NCBI GenBank assembly: GCA_029582265.1
Contig: JAQQFT010000023.1
Location: forward strand, 2,443,071-2,507,070
Source of the DNA: Zoroaster sp. YZ-2022
Taxonomy: Eukaryota > Echinodermata > Asteroidea > Forcipulatida > Zoroasteridae
Length of the DNA stretch: 64,000 bases
Direction: 5' to 3'
Shown here: in pieces, positions 14,183-29,265 of the stretch
Layout: each line of letters starts with the position of its first letter
Numbering within the stretch: the first letter of the stretch is position 1
Program-made: the position numbers and the translations under genes
The notes under the pieces: model-generated
The model's input: only the letters and a program-made list of their open reading frames with translations
What the model was told of the DNA's origin: nothing
Database searches by the model: none

Positions 14183-17100
14183 ATCTTTGAATTTGGATAA
14201 TGTCTTCATACCTTAAACGGCCTCCATGGACACTTAGCCCCTGTAAAATACGGTCAACTTGCATGCGGTTTCACAGAAAACAATACAGCACTGTACACTG
14301 TTACGAAAGAAACATTTCTAAGGTTGGGAATAACTTTTCAAGTTTTTAAGGGAGGCAGATAAAATTGATATCTAAATTAAAGCTTAGGTTCTCCCCTCTC
14401 GGAAAAACACAAAATCTTTGAATTTGGATAATGTCTTCATACCTTAAACGGCCTCCATGGACACTTAGCCCTGTAAAATACGGTCAACTTGCATGCGGTT
14501 TCACAGAAAACAATACAGCACTGTACACTGTTACGAAAGAAACATTTCTAAGGTTGGGAATAACTTTTCAAGTTTTTAAGGGAGGCAGATAAAATTGATA
14601 TCTAAATTAAAGCTTAGGTTCTCCTCTCGAAAACACAAAATCTTTGAATTTGGATAATGTCTTCATACCTTAAACGGCCTCCATGGACACTTAGCCCCTG
14701 TAAAATACGGTCAACTTGCATGCGGTTTCACAGAAAACAATACAGCACTGTACACTGTTACGAAAGAAACATTTCTAAGGTTGGGAATAACTTTTCAAGT
14801 TTTTAAGGGAGGCAGATAAAATTGATATCTAAATTAAAGCTTAGGTTCTCCCTCTCGGAAAACACAAAATCTTTGAATTTGGATAATGTCTTCATACCTT
14901 AAACGGCCTCCATGGACACTTAGTCCCAGTAAAATACGGTCAACTTGCATGCGGTTTCACAGAAAACAATACAGCACTGTACACTGTTACGAAAGAAACA
15001 TTTCTAAGGTTGGGAATAACTTTTCAAGTTTTTAAGGGAGGCAGATAAAATTGATATCTAAATTAAAGCTTAGGTTGTACTTACTCTCTAAAACACAAAA
15101 TCTTTGAATTTGGATAATGTCTTCATACCTTAAACGGCCTCCATGGACACTTAGCCCCCTGTAAAATACGGTCAACTTGCATGCGGTTTCACAGAAAACA
15201 ATACAGCACTGTACACTGTTACGAAAGAAACATTTCTAAGGTTGGGAATAACTTTTCAAGTTTTTAAGGGAGGCAGATAAAATTGATATCTAAATTAAAG
15301 CTTAGGTTCTCCCCTCCACGAAAAACACAAAATCTTTGAATTTGGATAATGTCTTCATACCTTAAACGGCCTCCATGGACACTTAGCCCCTGTAAAATAC
15401 GGTCAACTTGCATGCGGTTTCACAGAAAACAATACAGCACTGTACACTGTTACGAAAGAAACATTTCTAAGGTTGGGAATAACTTTTCAAGTTTTTAAGG
15501 GAGGCAGATAAAATTGATATCTAAATTAAAGCTTAGGTTCTCTCCTCTCGGAAAACACAAAATCTTTGAATTTGGATAATGTCTTCATACCTTAAACGGC
15601 CTCCATGGACACTTAGCCCCCTGTAAAATACGGTCAACTTGCATGCGGTTTCACAGAAAACAATACAGCACTGTACACTGTTACGAAAGAAACATTTCTA
15701 AGGTTGGGAATAACTTTTCAAGTTTTTAAGGGAGGCAGATAAAATTGATATCTAAATTAAAGCTTAGGTTATCAGCTCTAGGAAAAACACAAAATCTTTG
15801 AATTTGGATAATGTCTTCATACCTTAAACGGCCTCCATGGACACTTAGCCCCCTGTAAAATACGGTCAACTTGCATGCGGTTACACAGAAAACAATACAG
15901 CACTGTACACTGTTACGAAAGAAACATTTCTAAGGTTGGGAATAACTTTTCAAGTTTTTAAGGGAGGCAGATAAAATTGATATCTAAATTAAAGCTTAGG
16001 TTCTCCTCTCGGAAAACACAAAATCTTTGAATTTGGATAATGTCTTCATACCTTACACGGCCTCCATGGACACTTAGGCCCTGTAAAATACGGTCAACTT
16101 GCATGCGGTTTCACAGAAAACAATACAGCACTGTACACTGTTACGAAAGAAACATTTCTAAGGTTGGGAATAACTTTTCAAGTTTTTAAGGAGGCAGATA
16201 AAATTGATATCTAAATTAAAGCTTAGGTTCTCCTCTCGGAAAAACACAAAATCTTTGAATTTGGATAATGTCTTCATACCTTAAACGGCCTCCATGGACA
16301 CTTAGCCCCTGTAAAATACGGTCAACTTGCATGCGGTTTCACAGAAAACAATACAGCACTGTACACTGTTACGAAAGAAACATTTCTAAGGTTGGGAATA
16401 ACTTTTCAAGTTTTTAAGGGAGGCAGATAAAATTGATATCTAAATTAAAGCTTAGGTTCTCCCTCTCGGAAAAACACAAAATCTTTGAATTTGGATAATG
16501 TCTTCATACCTTAAACGGCCTTCATGGACACTTAGCCCCTGTAAAATACGGTCAACTTGCATGCGGTTTCACAGAAAACAATACAGCACTGTACACTGTT
16601 ACGAAAGAAACATTTCTAAGGTTGGGAATAACTTTTCAAGTTTTTAAGGGAGGCAGATAAAATTGATATCTAAATTAAAGCTTAGGTTCTCCAATCTCGG
16701 AACATCTAAAAATCTTTGAATTTGGATAATGTCTTCATACCTTAAACGGCCTCCATGGACACTTAGCCCCTGTAAAATACGGTCAACTTGCATGCGGTTT
16801 CACAGAAAACAATACAGCACTGTACACTGTTACGAAAGAAACATTTCTAAGGTTGGGAATAACTTTTCAAGTTTTTAAGGGAGGCAGATAAAATTGATAT
16901 CTAAATTAAAGCTTAGGTTCTCCTCTCTCGGAAAAACACAAAATCTTTGAATTTGGATAATGTCTTCATACCTTAAACGGCCTCCATGGACACTTAGCCC
17001 CTGTAAAATACGGTCAACTTGCATGCGGTTTCACAGAAAACAATACAGCACTGTACACTGTTACGAAAGAAACATTTCTAAGGTTGGGAATAACTTTTCA

Positions 17101-18977
17101 AGTTTTTAAGGGAGGCAGATAAAATTGATATCTAAATTAAAGCTTAGTTTCTCCTCTCGAAAACACAAAATCTTTGAATTTGGATAATATCTTCATACCT
17201 TAAACGGCCTCCATGGACACTTATGCCCCTGTAAAATACGGTCAACTTGCATGCGGTTTCACAGAAAACAATACAGCACTGTACACTGTTACGAAAGAAA
17301 CATTTCTAAGGTTGGGAATAACTTTTCAAGTTTTTAAGGGGGGCAGATAAAATTGATATCTAAATTAAAGCTTAGGTTCTCCCCTCTCGGAAAAACACAA
17401 AATCTTTGAATTTGGATAATGTCTTCATACCTTAAACGGCCTCCATGGACACTTAGCCCCCTGTAAAATACGGTCAACTTGCATGCGGTTTCACAGAAAA
17501 CAATACAGCACTGTACACTGTTACGAAAGAAACATTTCTAAGGTTGGGAATAACTTTTCAAGTTTTTAAGGGAGGCAGATAAATTGATATCTAAATTAAA
17601 GCTTAGGTTCTCCCTCTCGGAAAACACAAAATCTTTGAATTTGGATAATGTCTTCATACCTTAAACGGCCTCCATGGACACTTAGCCCCCTGTAAAATAC
17701 GGTCAACTTGCATGCGGTTTCACAGAAAACAATACAGCACTGTACACTGTTACGAAAGAAACATTTCTAAGGTTGGGAATAACTTTTCAAGTTATTAAGG
17801 GAGGCAGATAAAATTGATATCTAAATTAAAGCTTAGGTTCTCCCCTCTCGGAAAAACACAAAATCTTTGAATTTGGATAATGTCTTCATACCTTAAACGG
17901 CCTCCATGGACACTTAGCCCCTGTAAAATACGGTCAACTTGCATGCGGTTTCACAGAAAACAATACAGCACTGTACACTGTTACGAAAGAAACATTTCTA
18001 AGGTTGGGAATAACTTTTCAAGTTTTTAAGGGAGGCAGATAAAATTGATATCTAAATTAAAGCTTAGGTTCTCCCTCTCGAAAAACACAAAATCTTTGAA
18101 TTTGGATAATGTCTTCATACCTTAAACGGCCTCCATGGACACTTAGCCCCCTGTAAAATACGGTCAACTTGCATGCGGTTTCACAGAAAACAATACAGCA
18201 CTGTACACTGTTACGAAAGAAACATTTCTAAGGTTGGGAATAACTTTTCAAGTTTTTAAGGGAGGCAGATAATTTTATATCTAAATTAAAGCTTAGGTTC
18301 TCCCCTCTCGGAAAAACACAAAATCTTTGAATTTGGACAATGTCTTCATACCTTAAACGGCCTCCATGGACACTTAGCCCCTGTAAAATACGGTCAACTT
18401 GCATGCGGTTTCACAGAAAACAATACAGCACTGTACACTGTTACGAAAGAAACATTTCTAAGGTTGGGAATAACTTTTCAAGTTTTTAAGGGAGGCAGAT
18501 AAAATTGATATCTAAATTAAAGCTCAGGTTCAGCCCTCTCGGCAATACTCAAAATCTTTGAATTTGGATAATGTCTTCATACCTTAAACGGCCTCCATGG
18601 ACACTTAGCCCCTGTAAAATACGGTCAACTTGCATGCGGTTTCACAGAAAACAATACAGCACTGTACACTGTTACGAAAGAAACATTTCTAAGGTTGGGA
18701 ATAACTTTTCAAGTTTTTAAGGGAGGCAGATAAAATTGATATCTAAATTAAAGCTTAGGTTCTCGGAAAAACACAAAATCTTTGAATTTGGATAATGTCT
18801 TCATACCTTAAACGGCCTCCATGGACACTTAGCCCCCTGTAAAATACGGTCAACTTGCATGCGGTTTCACAGAAAACAATACAGCACTGTACACTGTTAC
18901 GAAAGAAACATTTCTAAGGTTGGGAATAACTTTTCAAGTTTTTAAGGGAGGCAGATAAAATTGATATCTAAATTAAA

Positions 18978-18997
18978 GCTTAGGTTATGTTTGAATT
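18978..18997 (-). repeat. Second copy of the type 1 tract deletion
   Basis: Junction cttaggttatgtttgaattt is identical to the one at about 13541-13561, some 5.4 kb away. Sharing the exact junction suggests copying of one deleted monomer rather than two independent deletions. Confidence 0.88.
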
Positions 18998-21900
18998 TGG
19001 ATAATGTCTTCATACCTTAAACGGCCTCCATGGACACTTAGCCCCTGTAAAATACGGTCAACTTGCATGCGGTTTCACAGAAAACAATACAGCACTGTAC
19101 ACTGTTACGAAAGAAACATTTCTAAGGTTGGGAATAACTTTTCAAGTTTTTAAGGGAGGCAGATAAAATTGATATCTAAATTAAAGCTTAGGTTCTCCAC
19201 TATCTCAAAAAAACAAAAAATTTGAAATTGGATAATGAATTCATACATTAAAAGGCCTCCATGGACACTTAGCCCCTGTAAAATACGGTCAACTTGCATG
19301 CGGTTTCACAGAAAACAATACAGCACTGTACACTGTTACGAAAGAAACATTTCTAAGGTTGGGAATAACTTTTCAAGTTTTTAAGGGAGGCAGATAAAAT
19401 TGATATCTAAATTAAAGCTTAGGTTCTCCCTCTCGGAAAACACAAAATCTTTAAATTTGGATAATGTCTTCATACCTTAAACGGCCTCCATGGACACTTA
19501 GCCCCATGTAAAATACGGTCAACTTGCATGCGGTTTCACAGAAAACAATACAGCACTGTACACTGTTACGAAAGAAACATTTCTAAGGTTGGGAATAACT
19601 TTTCAAGTTTTTAAGGGAGGCAGATAAAATTGATATCTAAATTAAAGCTTAGGTTCTCCCCTCTCCGAAAAACACAAAATCTTTGAATTTGGATAATGTC
19701 TTCATACCTTAAACGGCCTCCATGGACACTTAGGCCCCTGTAAAATACGGTCAACTTGCATGCGGTTTCACAGAAAACAATACAGCACTGTACACTGTTA
19801 CGAAAGAAACATTTCTAAGGTTGGGAATAACTTTTCAAGTTTTTAAGGGAGGCAGATAAAATTGATATTTAAATTAAAGCTTAGGTTCTCACCTCTCGGA
19901 AAACACAAAATCTTTGAATTTGGATAATGTCTTCATACCTTAAACGGCCTCCATGGACACTTAGCCCCTGTAAAATACGGTCAACTTGCATGCGGTTTCA
20001 CAGAAAACAATACAGCACTGTACACCGTTACGAAAGAAACATTTCTAAGGTTGGGAATAACTTTTCAAGTTTTTAAGGAGGCAGATAAAATTGATATCTA
20101 AATTAAAGCTTAGGTTCTCCCTCTCGGAAAACACAAAATCTTTGAATTTGGATAATGTCTTCATACCTTAAACGGCCTCCATGGACACTTAGCCCCTGTA
20201 AAATACGGTCAACTTGCATGCGGTTTCACAGAAAACAATACAGCACTGTACACTGTTACGAAAGAAACATTTCTAAGGTTGGGAATAACTTTTCAAGTTT
20301 TTAAGGGAGGCAGATAAAATTGATATCTAAATTAAAGCTTAGGTTCTCCTCTCGAAAAACACAAAATCTTTGAATTTGGATAATGTCTTCATACCTTAAA
20401 CGGCCTCCATGGACACTTAGCCCTGTAAAATACGGTCAACTTGCATGCGGTTTCACAGAAAACAATACAGCACTGTACACTGTTACGAAAGAAACATTTC
20501 TAAGGTTGGGAATAACTTTTCAAGTTTTTAAGGGAGGCAGATAAAATTGATATCTAAATTAAAGCTTAGGTTCTCCACTCGAAAAACACAAAATCTTTGA
20601 ATTTGGATAATGTCTTCATACCTTAAACGGCCTCCATGGACACTTAGCCTGAAAAATACGGTCAACTTGCATGCGGTTTCACAGAAAACAATACAGCACT
20701 GTACACTGTTACGAAAGAAACATTTCTAAGGTTGGGAATAACTTTTCAAGTTTTTAAGGGAGGCAGATAAAATTGATATCTAAATTAAAGCTTAGGTTCT
20801 CCTCTATCGGAAAAACACAAAATCTTTGAATTTGGATAATGTCTTCATACCTTAAACGGCCTCCATGGACACTTAGCCCCTGTAAAATACGGTCAACTTG
20901 CATGCGGTTTCACAGAAAACAATACAGCACTGTACACTGTTACGAAAGAAACATTTCTAAGGTTGGGAATAACTTTTCAAGTTTTTAAGGGAGGCAGATA
21001 AAATTGATATCTAAATTAAAGCTTAGGTTCTCCAATCTCGGAAAAACACAAAATCTTTGAATTTGGATAATGTCTTCATACCTTAAACGGCCTCCATGGA
21101 CACTTAGCCCCTGTAAAATACGGTCAACTTGCATGCGGTTTCACAGAAAACAATACAGCACTGTACACTGTTACGAAAGAAACATTTCTAAGGTTGGGAA
21201 TAACTTTTCAAGTTTTTAAGGAGGCAGATAAAATTGATATCTAAATTAAAGCTTAGGTTCTCCTCTCGAAAAACACAAAATCTTTGAATTTGGATAATGT
21301 CTTCATACCTTAAACGGCCTCCATGGACACTTAGCCCCTGTAAAATACGGTCAACTTGCATGCGGTTTCACAGAAAACAATACAGCACTGTACACTGTTA
21401 CGAAAGAAACATTTCTAAGGTTGGGAATAACTTTTCAAGTTTTTAAGGGAGGCAGATAAAATTGATATCTAAATTAAAGCTTAGGTTCTCCCCTCTCGAA
21501 AAACACAAAATCTTTGAATTTGGATAATGTCTTCATACCTTAAACGGCCTCCATGGACACTTAGGCCCCTGTAAAATACGGTCAACTTGCATGCGGTTTC
21601 ACAGAAAACAATACAGCACTGTACACTGTTACGAAAGAAACATTTCTAAGGTTGGGAATAACTTTTCAAGTTTTTAAGGGAGCCAGATAAATTGATATCT
21701 AAATTAAAGCTTAGGTTCTCCTCTCGGAAAAACACAAAATCTTTGAATTTGGATAATGTCTTCATACCTTAAACGGCCTCCATGGACACTTAGCCCCCTG
21801 TAAAATACGGTCAACTTGCATGCGGTTTCACAGAAAACAATACAGCACTGTACACTGTTACGAAAGAAACATTTCTAAGGTTGGGAATAACTTTTCAAGT

Positions 21901-22003
21901 TTTTAAGGGAGGCAGATAAAATTGATATCTAAATTAAAGCTTAGGTTCTCCTCTCGGAAAACACAAAATCTTTGAATTTGATAATGTCTTCATACCTTAA
22001 ACG

Positions 22004-22152
22004 TCCTACATAGACACTTAGCCCATTTAAAAAACGGTCAACTTTCCTGCTGTATCACAGAAAACAATACAGCAATTTACAATGTTAAGAAAGAAACATT
22101 TCTAATTTTGGGAATAACTTTTCAAGTTTTTAATGGAGGAAGATAAAATTGT
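22004..22152 (-). repeat. Family A monomer with many G-to-T and C-to-A changes
   Basis: Roughly 20 substitutions lie in about 150 bp between intact neighbours. Examples are acgtcctacatag for acggcctccatgg, cccatttaaaaaacgg for ccctgtaaaatacgg, tttcctgctgtatc for ttgcatgcggtttc, gcaatttacaatgttaag for gcactgtacactgttacg, and aattttggg for aaggttggg. Most are G-to-T or C-to-A on this strand; only about one is a transition. Confidence 0.85.
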
Positions 22153-22860
22153 TATCTAAATTAAAGCTTAGGTTCTCCTCTCGAAAACACAAAATCTTTG
22201 AATTTGGATAATGTCTTCATACCTTAAACGGCCTCCATGGACACTTAGGCCCCTGTAAAATACGGTCAACTTGCATGCGGTTTCACAGAAAACAATACAG
22301 CACTGTACACTGTTACGAAAGAAACATTTCTAAGGTTGGGAATAACTTTTCAAGTTTTTAAGGGAGGCAGTATAAATTGATATCTAAATTAAAGCTTAGG
22401 TTCTCCTCTCGAAAAAACACAAAATCTTTGAATTTGGATAATGTCTTCATACCTTAAACGGCCTCCGTGGACACTTAGACCCCTGTAAAATACGGTCAAC
22501 TTGCATGCGGTTTCACAGAAAACAATACAGCACTGTACACTGTTACGAAAGAAACATTTCTAAGGTTGGGAATAACTTTTCAAGTTTTTAAGGGAGGCAG
22601 ATAAAATTGATATCTAAATTAAAGCTTAGGTTCTCCTCTCGAAAAACACAAAATCTTTGAATTTGGATAATGTCTTCATACCTTAAACGGCCTCCATGGA
22701 CACTTAGCCCCTGTAAAATACGGTCAACTTGCATGCGGTTTCACAGAAAACAATACAGCACTGTACACTGTTACGAAAGAAACATTTCTAAGGTTGGGAA
22801 TAACTTTTCAAGTTTTTAAGGGAGGCAGATAAAATTGATATCTAAATTAAAGCTTAGGTT

Positions 22861-22895
22861 CTGCCATTTGTGATCATCACTTAATCATTGAATTT
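22861..22895 (-). repeat. Family A monomer with replaced variable tract
   Basis: The usual ctcctctcgg-A-run-acacaaaatc is replaced by gccatttgtgatcatcac and ttaatcattg, while the length is about normal. Similar replaced tracts are at about 15075-15090 (gtacttactctcta) and 19196-19225. The rest of each monomer is consensus. Confidence 0.8.
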
Positions 22896-25800
22896 TGATA
22901 ATGTCTTCATACCTTAAACGGCCTCCATGGACACTTAGCCCCTGTAAAATACGGTCAACTTGCATGCGGTTTCACAGAAAACAATACAGCACTGTACACT
23001 GTTACGAAAGAAACATTTCTAAGGTTGGGAATAACTTTTCAAGTTTTTAAGGAGGCAGATAAAATTGATATCTAAATTAAAGCTTAGGTTCTCCTCTCGG
23101 AAAACACAAAATCTTTGAATTTGGATAATGTCTTCATACCTTAAACGGCCTCCATGGACACTTAGCCCCTGTAAAATACGGTCAACTTGCATGCGGTTTC
23201 ACAGAAAACAATACAGCACTGTACACTGTTACGAAAGAAACATTTCTAAGGTTGGGAATAACTTTTCAAGTTTTTAAGGAGGCAGATAAAATTGATATCT
23301 AAATTAAAGCTTAGGTTCTCCCTCTCGGAAAACACAAAATCTTTGAATTTGGATAATGTCTTCATACCTTAAACGGCCTCCATGGACACTTAGCCCCTGT
23401 AAAATACGGTCAACTTGCATGCGGTTTCACAGAAAACAATACAGCACTGTACACTGTTACGAAAGAAACATTTCTAAGGTTGGGAATAACTTTTCAAGTT
23501 TTTAAGGGAGGCAGATAAAATTGATATCTAAATTAAAGCTTAGGTTCTCCCCTCTCGGAAAAACACAAAATCTTTGAATTTGGATAATGTCTTCATACCT
23601 TAAACGGCCTCCATGGACACTTAGCCATGTGTAAAATACGGTCAACTTGCATGCGGTTTCACAGAAAACAATACAGCACTGTACACTGTTACGAAAGAAA
23701 CATTTCTAAGGTTGGGAATAACTTTTCAAGTTTTTAAGGGAGGCAGATAAAATTGATATCTAAATTAAAGCTTAGGTTCTCCCTCTCGAAAAACACAAAA
23801 TCTTTGAATTTGGATAATGTCTTCATACCTTAAACGGCCTCCATGGACACTTAGCCCCTGTAAAATACGGTCAACTTGCATGCGGTTTCACAGAAAACAA
23901 TAGAGCACTGTACACTGTTACGAAAGAAACATTTCTAAGGTTGGGAATAACTTTTCAAGTTTTTAAGGGAGGCAGATAATTTTATATCTAAATTAAAGCT
24001 TAGGTTCTCCCTCTCGAAAAACACAAAATCTTTGAATTTGGATAATGTCTTCATACCTTAAACGGCCTCCATGGACACTTAGTCCCCCTGTAAAATACGG
24101 TCAACTTGCATGCGGTTTCACAGAAAACAATACAGCACTGTACACTGTTACGAAAGAAACATTTCTAAGGTTGGGAATAACTTTTCAAGTTTTAAGGAGG
24201 CAGATAAAATTGATATCTAAATTAAAGCTTAGGTTCTCCCTCTCGGAAAAACACAAAATCTTTGAATTTGGATAATGTCTTCATACCTTAAACGGCCTCC
24301 ATGGACACTTAGCCCCTGTAAAATACGGTCAACTTGCATGCGGTTTCACAGAAAACAATACAGCACTGTACACTGTTACGAAAGAAACATTTCTAAGGTT
24401 GGGAATAACTTTTCAAGTTTTTAAGGGAGGCAGATAAAATTGATATCTAAATTAAAGCTTAGGTTCTCCTCTCGAAAAACACAAAATCTTTGAATTTGGA
24501 TAATGTCTTCATACCTTAAACGGCCTCCATGGACACTTAGCCCCTGTAAAATACGGTCAACTTGCATGCGGTTTCACAGAAAACAATACAGCACTGTACA
24601 CTGTTACGAAAGAAACATTTCTAAGGTTGGGAATAACTTTTCAAGTTTTTAAGGAGGCAGATAAAATTGATATCTAAATTAAAGCTTAGGTTCTCCTCTC
24701 GGAAAACACAAAATCTTTGAATTTGGATAATGTCTTCATACCTTAAACGGCCTCCATGGACACTTAGCCCCTGTAAAATACGGTCAACTTGCATGCGGTT
24801 TCACAGAAAACAATACAGCACTGTACACTGTTACGAAAGAAACATTTCTAAGGTTGGGAATAACTTTTCAAGTTTTTAAGGGAGGCAGATAAAATTGATA
24901 TCTAAATTAAAGCTTAGGTTCTCCTCTCGAAAAACACAAAATCTTTGAATTTGGATAATGTCTTCATACCTTAAACGGCCTCCATGGACACTTAGCCCCT
25001 GTAAAATACGGTCAACTTGCATGCGGTTTCACAGAAAACAATACAGCACTGTACACTGTTACGAAAGAAACATTTCTAAGGTTGGGAATAACTTTTCAAG
25101 TTTTTAAGGGAGGCAGATAAAATTGATATCTAAATTAAAGCTTAGGTTCTCCTCTCGAAAACACAAAATCTTTGAATTTGATAATGTCTTCATACCTTAA
25201 ACGGCCTCCATGGACACTTAGCCCCTGTAAAATACGGTCAACTTGCATGCGGTTTCACAGAAAACAATACAGCACTGTACACTGTTACGAAAGAAACATT
25301 TCTAAGGTTGGGAATAACTTTTCAAGTTTTAAGGAGGCAGATAAAATTGATATCTAAATTAAAGCTTAGGTTCTCCTCTCGAAAAACACAAAATCTTTGA
25401 ATTGGGATAATGTCTTCATACCTTAAACGGCCTCCATGGACACTTAGCCCTGTAAAATACGGTCAACTTGCATGCGGTTTCACAGAAAACAATACAGCAC
25501 TGTACACTGTTACGAAAGAAACATTTCTAAGGTTGGGAATAACTTTTCAAGTTTTTAAGGGAGGCAGATAAAATTGATATCTAAATTAAAGCTTAGGTTC
25601 TCCAATCACGGGAAAACACAAAATCTTTGAATTTGGATAATGTCTTCATACCTTAAACGGCCTCCATGGACACTTAGGCCCCTGTAAAATACGGTCAACT
25701 TGCATGCGGTTTCACAGAAAACAATACAGCACTGTACACTGTTACGAAAGAAACATTTCTAAGGTTGGGAATAACTTTTCAAGTTTTTAAGGGAGGCAGA

Positions 25801-28800
25801 TAAAATTGATATCTAAATTAAAGCTTAGGTTCTCCTCTCGGAAAACACAAAATCTTTGAATTTGGATAATGTCTTCATACCTTAAACGGCCTCCATGGAC
25901 ACTTAGCCCCTGTAAAATACGGTCAACTTGCATGCGGTTTCACAGAAAACAATACAGCACTGTACACTGTTACGAAAGAAACATTTCTAAGGTTGGGAAT
26001 AACTTTTCAAGTTTTTAAGGAGGCAGATAAATTGATATCTAAATTAAAGCTTAGGTTCTCCCTCTCGAAAACACAAAATCTTTGAATTTGGATAATGTCT
26101 TCATACCTTAAACGGCCTCCATGGACACTTAGCTCCCTGTAAAATACGGTCAACTTGCATGCGGTTTCACAGAAAACAATACAGCACTGTACACTGTTAC
26201 GAAAGAAACATTTCTAAGGTTGGGAATAACTTTTCAAGTTTTTAAGGGAGGCAGATAAAATTGATATCTAAATTAAAGCTTAGGTTCTCCAACACAAAAT
26301 CTTTGAATTTGGATAATGTCTTCATACCTTAAACGGCCTCCATGGACACTTAGGCCCCTGTAAAATACGGTCAACTTGCATGCGGTTTCACAGAAAACAA
26401 TACAGCACTGTACACTGTTACGAAAGAAACATTTCTAAGTTTGGAATAACTTTTCAAGTTTTTAAGGAAGGCAGATAAAATTGATATCTAAATTAAAGCT
26501 TAGGTTCTCCCCTCTCGGAAAAACACAAAATCTTTGAATTTGGATAATGTCTTCATACCTTAAACGGCCTCCATGGACACTTAGCCCCCTGTAAAATACG
26601 GTCAACTTGCATGCGGTTTCACAGAAACAATACAGCACTGTACACTGTTACGAAAGAAACATTTCTAAGGTTGGGAATAACTTTTCAAGTTTTTATGGAG
26701 GCAGATAAAATTGATATCTAAATTAAAGCTTAGGTTCTCCTCTCGAAAACACAAAATCTTTGAATTTGGATAATGTCTTCATACCTTAAACGGCCTCCAT
26801 GGACACTTAGGCCCCTGTAAAATACGGTCAACTTGCATGCGGTTTCACAGAAAACAATACAGCACTGTACACTGTTACGAAAGAAACATTTCTAAGGTTG
26901 GGAATAACTTTTCAAGTTTTTAAGGGAGGCAGATAAAATTGATATCTAAATTAAAGCTTAGGTTCTACACTCGGAAAAACACACAAAATCTTTGAATTTG
27001 GATAATGTCTTCATACCTTAAACGGCCTCCATGGACACTTAGCCCCCTGTAAAATACGGTCAACTTGCATGCGGTTTCACAGAAAACAATACAGCACTGT
27101 ACACTGTTACGAAAGAAACATTTCTAAGGTTGGGAATAACTTTTCAAGTTTTTAAGGAGGCAGATAAAATTGATATCTAAATTAAAGCTTAGGTTCTCCT
27201 CTCGGAAAACACAAAATCTTTGAATTTGGATAATGTCTTCATAGCTTAAACGGCCTCCATGGACACTTAGCCCCTGTAAAATACGGTCAACTTGCATGCG
27301 GTTTCACAGAAAACAATACAGCACTGTACACTGTTACGAAAGAAACATTTCTAAGGTTGGGAATAACTTTTCAAGTTTTTAAGGGAGGCAGATAAAATTG
27401 ATATCTAAATTAAAGCTTAGGTTCTCCACTCGAGCAAAAACACAATATCTTGGAGTTTGGATAATGTCTACATACCTTAAACGGCCTCCATGGGCACTTA
27501 GCCCCTGTAAACTACGGTCAACTTGCATGCGGTTTCACAGAAACAATACAGCACTGTACACTGTTACGAAAGAAACATTTCTAAGGTTGGGAATAACTTT
27601 TCAAGTTTTTAAGGGAGGCAGATAAAATTGATATCTAAATTAAAGCTTAGGTTCTCCTCTCGGAAAACACAAAATCTTTGAATTTGGATAATGTCTTCAT
27701 ACCTTAAACGGCCTCCATGGACACTTAGCCCCTGTAAAATACGGTCAACTTGCATGCGGTTTCACAGAAAACAATACAGCACTGTACACTGTTACGAAAG
27801 AAACAATTCTGAGGTTGGGAATAACTTTTCAAGTTTTTAAGGAGGCAGATAAATTGATATCTAAATTAAAGCTTAGGTTCTCCTCTCGAAAAACACAAAA
27901 TCTTTGAATTTGGATAATGTCTTCATACCTTAAACGGCCTCCATGGACACTTAGGCCCCTGTAAAATACGGTCAACTTGCATGCGGTTTCACAGAAAACA
28001 ATACAGCACTGTACACTGTTACGAAAGAAACATTTCTAAGGTTGGGAATAACTTTTCAAGTTTTTAAGGAGGCAGATAAAATTGATATCTAAATTAAAGC
28101 TTAGGTTCTCCCCTCTCGGAAAAACACAAAATCTTTGAATTTGGATGATGTCTTCATACCTTAAACGGCCTCCATGGACACTTAGCCCCTGTAAAATACG
28201 GTCAACTTGCATGCGGTTTCACAGAAAACAATACAGCACTGTACACTGTTACGAAAGAAACATTTCTAAGGTTGGGAATAACTTTTCAAGTTTTTAAGGG
28301 AGGCAGATAAATTGATATCTAAATTAAAGCTTAGGTTCTCCTCTCGAAAACACAAAATCTTTGAATTTGGATAATGTCTTCATACCTTAAACGGCCTCCA
28401 TGGACACTTAGCCCCTGTAAAATACGGTCAACTTGCATGCGGTTTCACAGAAAACAATACAGCACTGTACACTGTTACGAAAGAAACATTTCTAAGGTTG
28501 GGAATAACTTTTCAAGTTTTTAAGGGAGGCAGATAAAATTGATATCTAAATTAAAGCTTAGGTTCTCCTCTCGGAAAACACAAAATCTTTGAATTTGGAT
28601 AATGTCTTCATACCTTAAACGGCCTCCATGGACACTTAGCCCCTGTAAAATACGGTCAACTTGCATGCGGTTTCACAGAAAACAATACAGCACTGTACAC
28701 TGTTACGAAAGAAACATTTCTAAGGTTGGGAATAACTTTTCAAGTTTTTAAGGGAGGCAGATAAAATTGATATCTAAATTAAAGCTTAGTTTCTCCTCTC

Positions 28801-28950
28801 GAAAACACAAAATCTTTGAATTTGATAATGTCTTCATACCTTAAACGGCCTCCATGGACACTTAGCCCCTGGAAAATACGGTCAACTTGCATGCGGTTTC
28901 ACAGAAAACAATACAGCACTGTACACTGTTACGAAAGAAACATTTCTAAG

Positions 28951-28990
28951 GAGATCAATAAATATTCATGTTTTTAATAGATGAAGATAA
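28951..28990 (-). repeat. Family A monomer with replaced aataacttttcaag block
   Basis: After catttctaag the sequence reads gagatcaataaatattcatg and then tttttaatagatgaag, in place of gttgggaataacttttcaag and tttttaagggaggcag. A comparable local replacement lies at about 32619-32649 (attatgaggtaggcacagatc). Confidence 0.8.
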
Positions 28991-29242
28991 AATTGATATC
29001 TAAATTAAAGCTTAGGTTCTACCCACTCTGAAAAACACAAAATCTTTGAATTTGGATAATGTCTTCATACCTTAAACGGCCTCCATGGACACTTAGGCCC
29101 CTGTAAAATACGGTCAACTTGCATGCGGTTTCACAGAAAACAATACAGCACTGTACACTGTTACGAAAGAAACATTTCTAAGGTTGGGAATAACTTTTCA
29201 AGTTTTTATGGGAGGCAGATAAAATTGATATCTAAATTAAAG

Positions 29243-29265
29243 CTTAGGTTCTATCTTTGAATTTG
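29243..29265 (-). repeat. Second copy of the type 2 tract deletion
   Basis: Junction cttaggttctatctttgaat is identical to that at about 13753-13772, 15.5 kb away. Confidence 0.88.
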
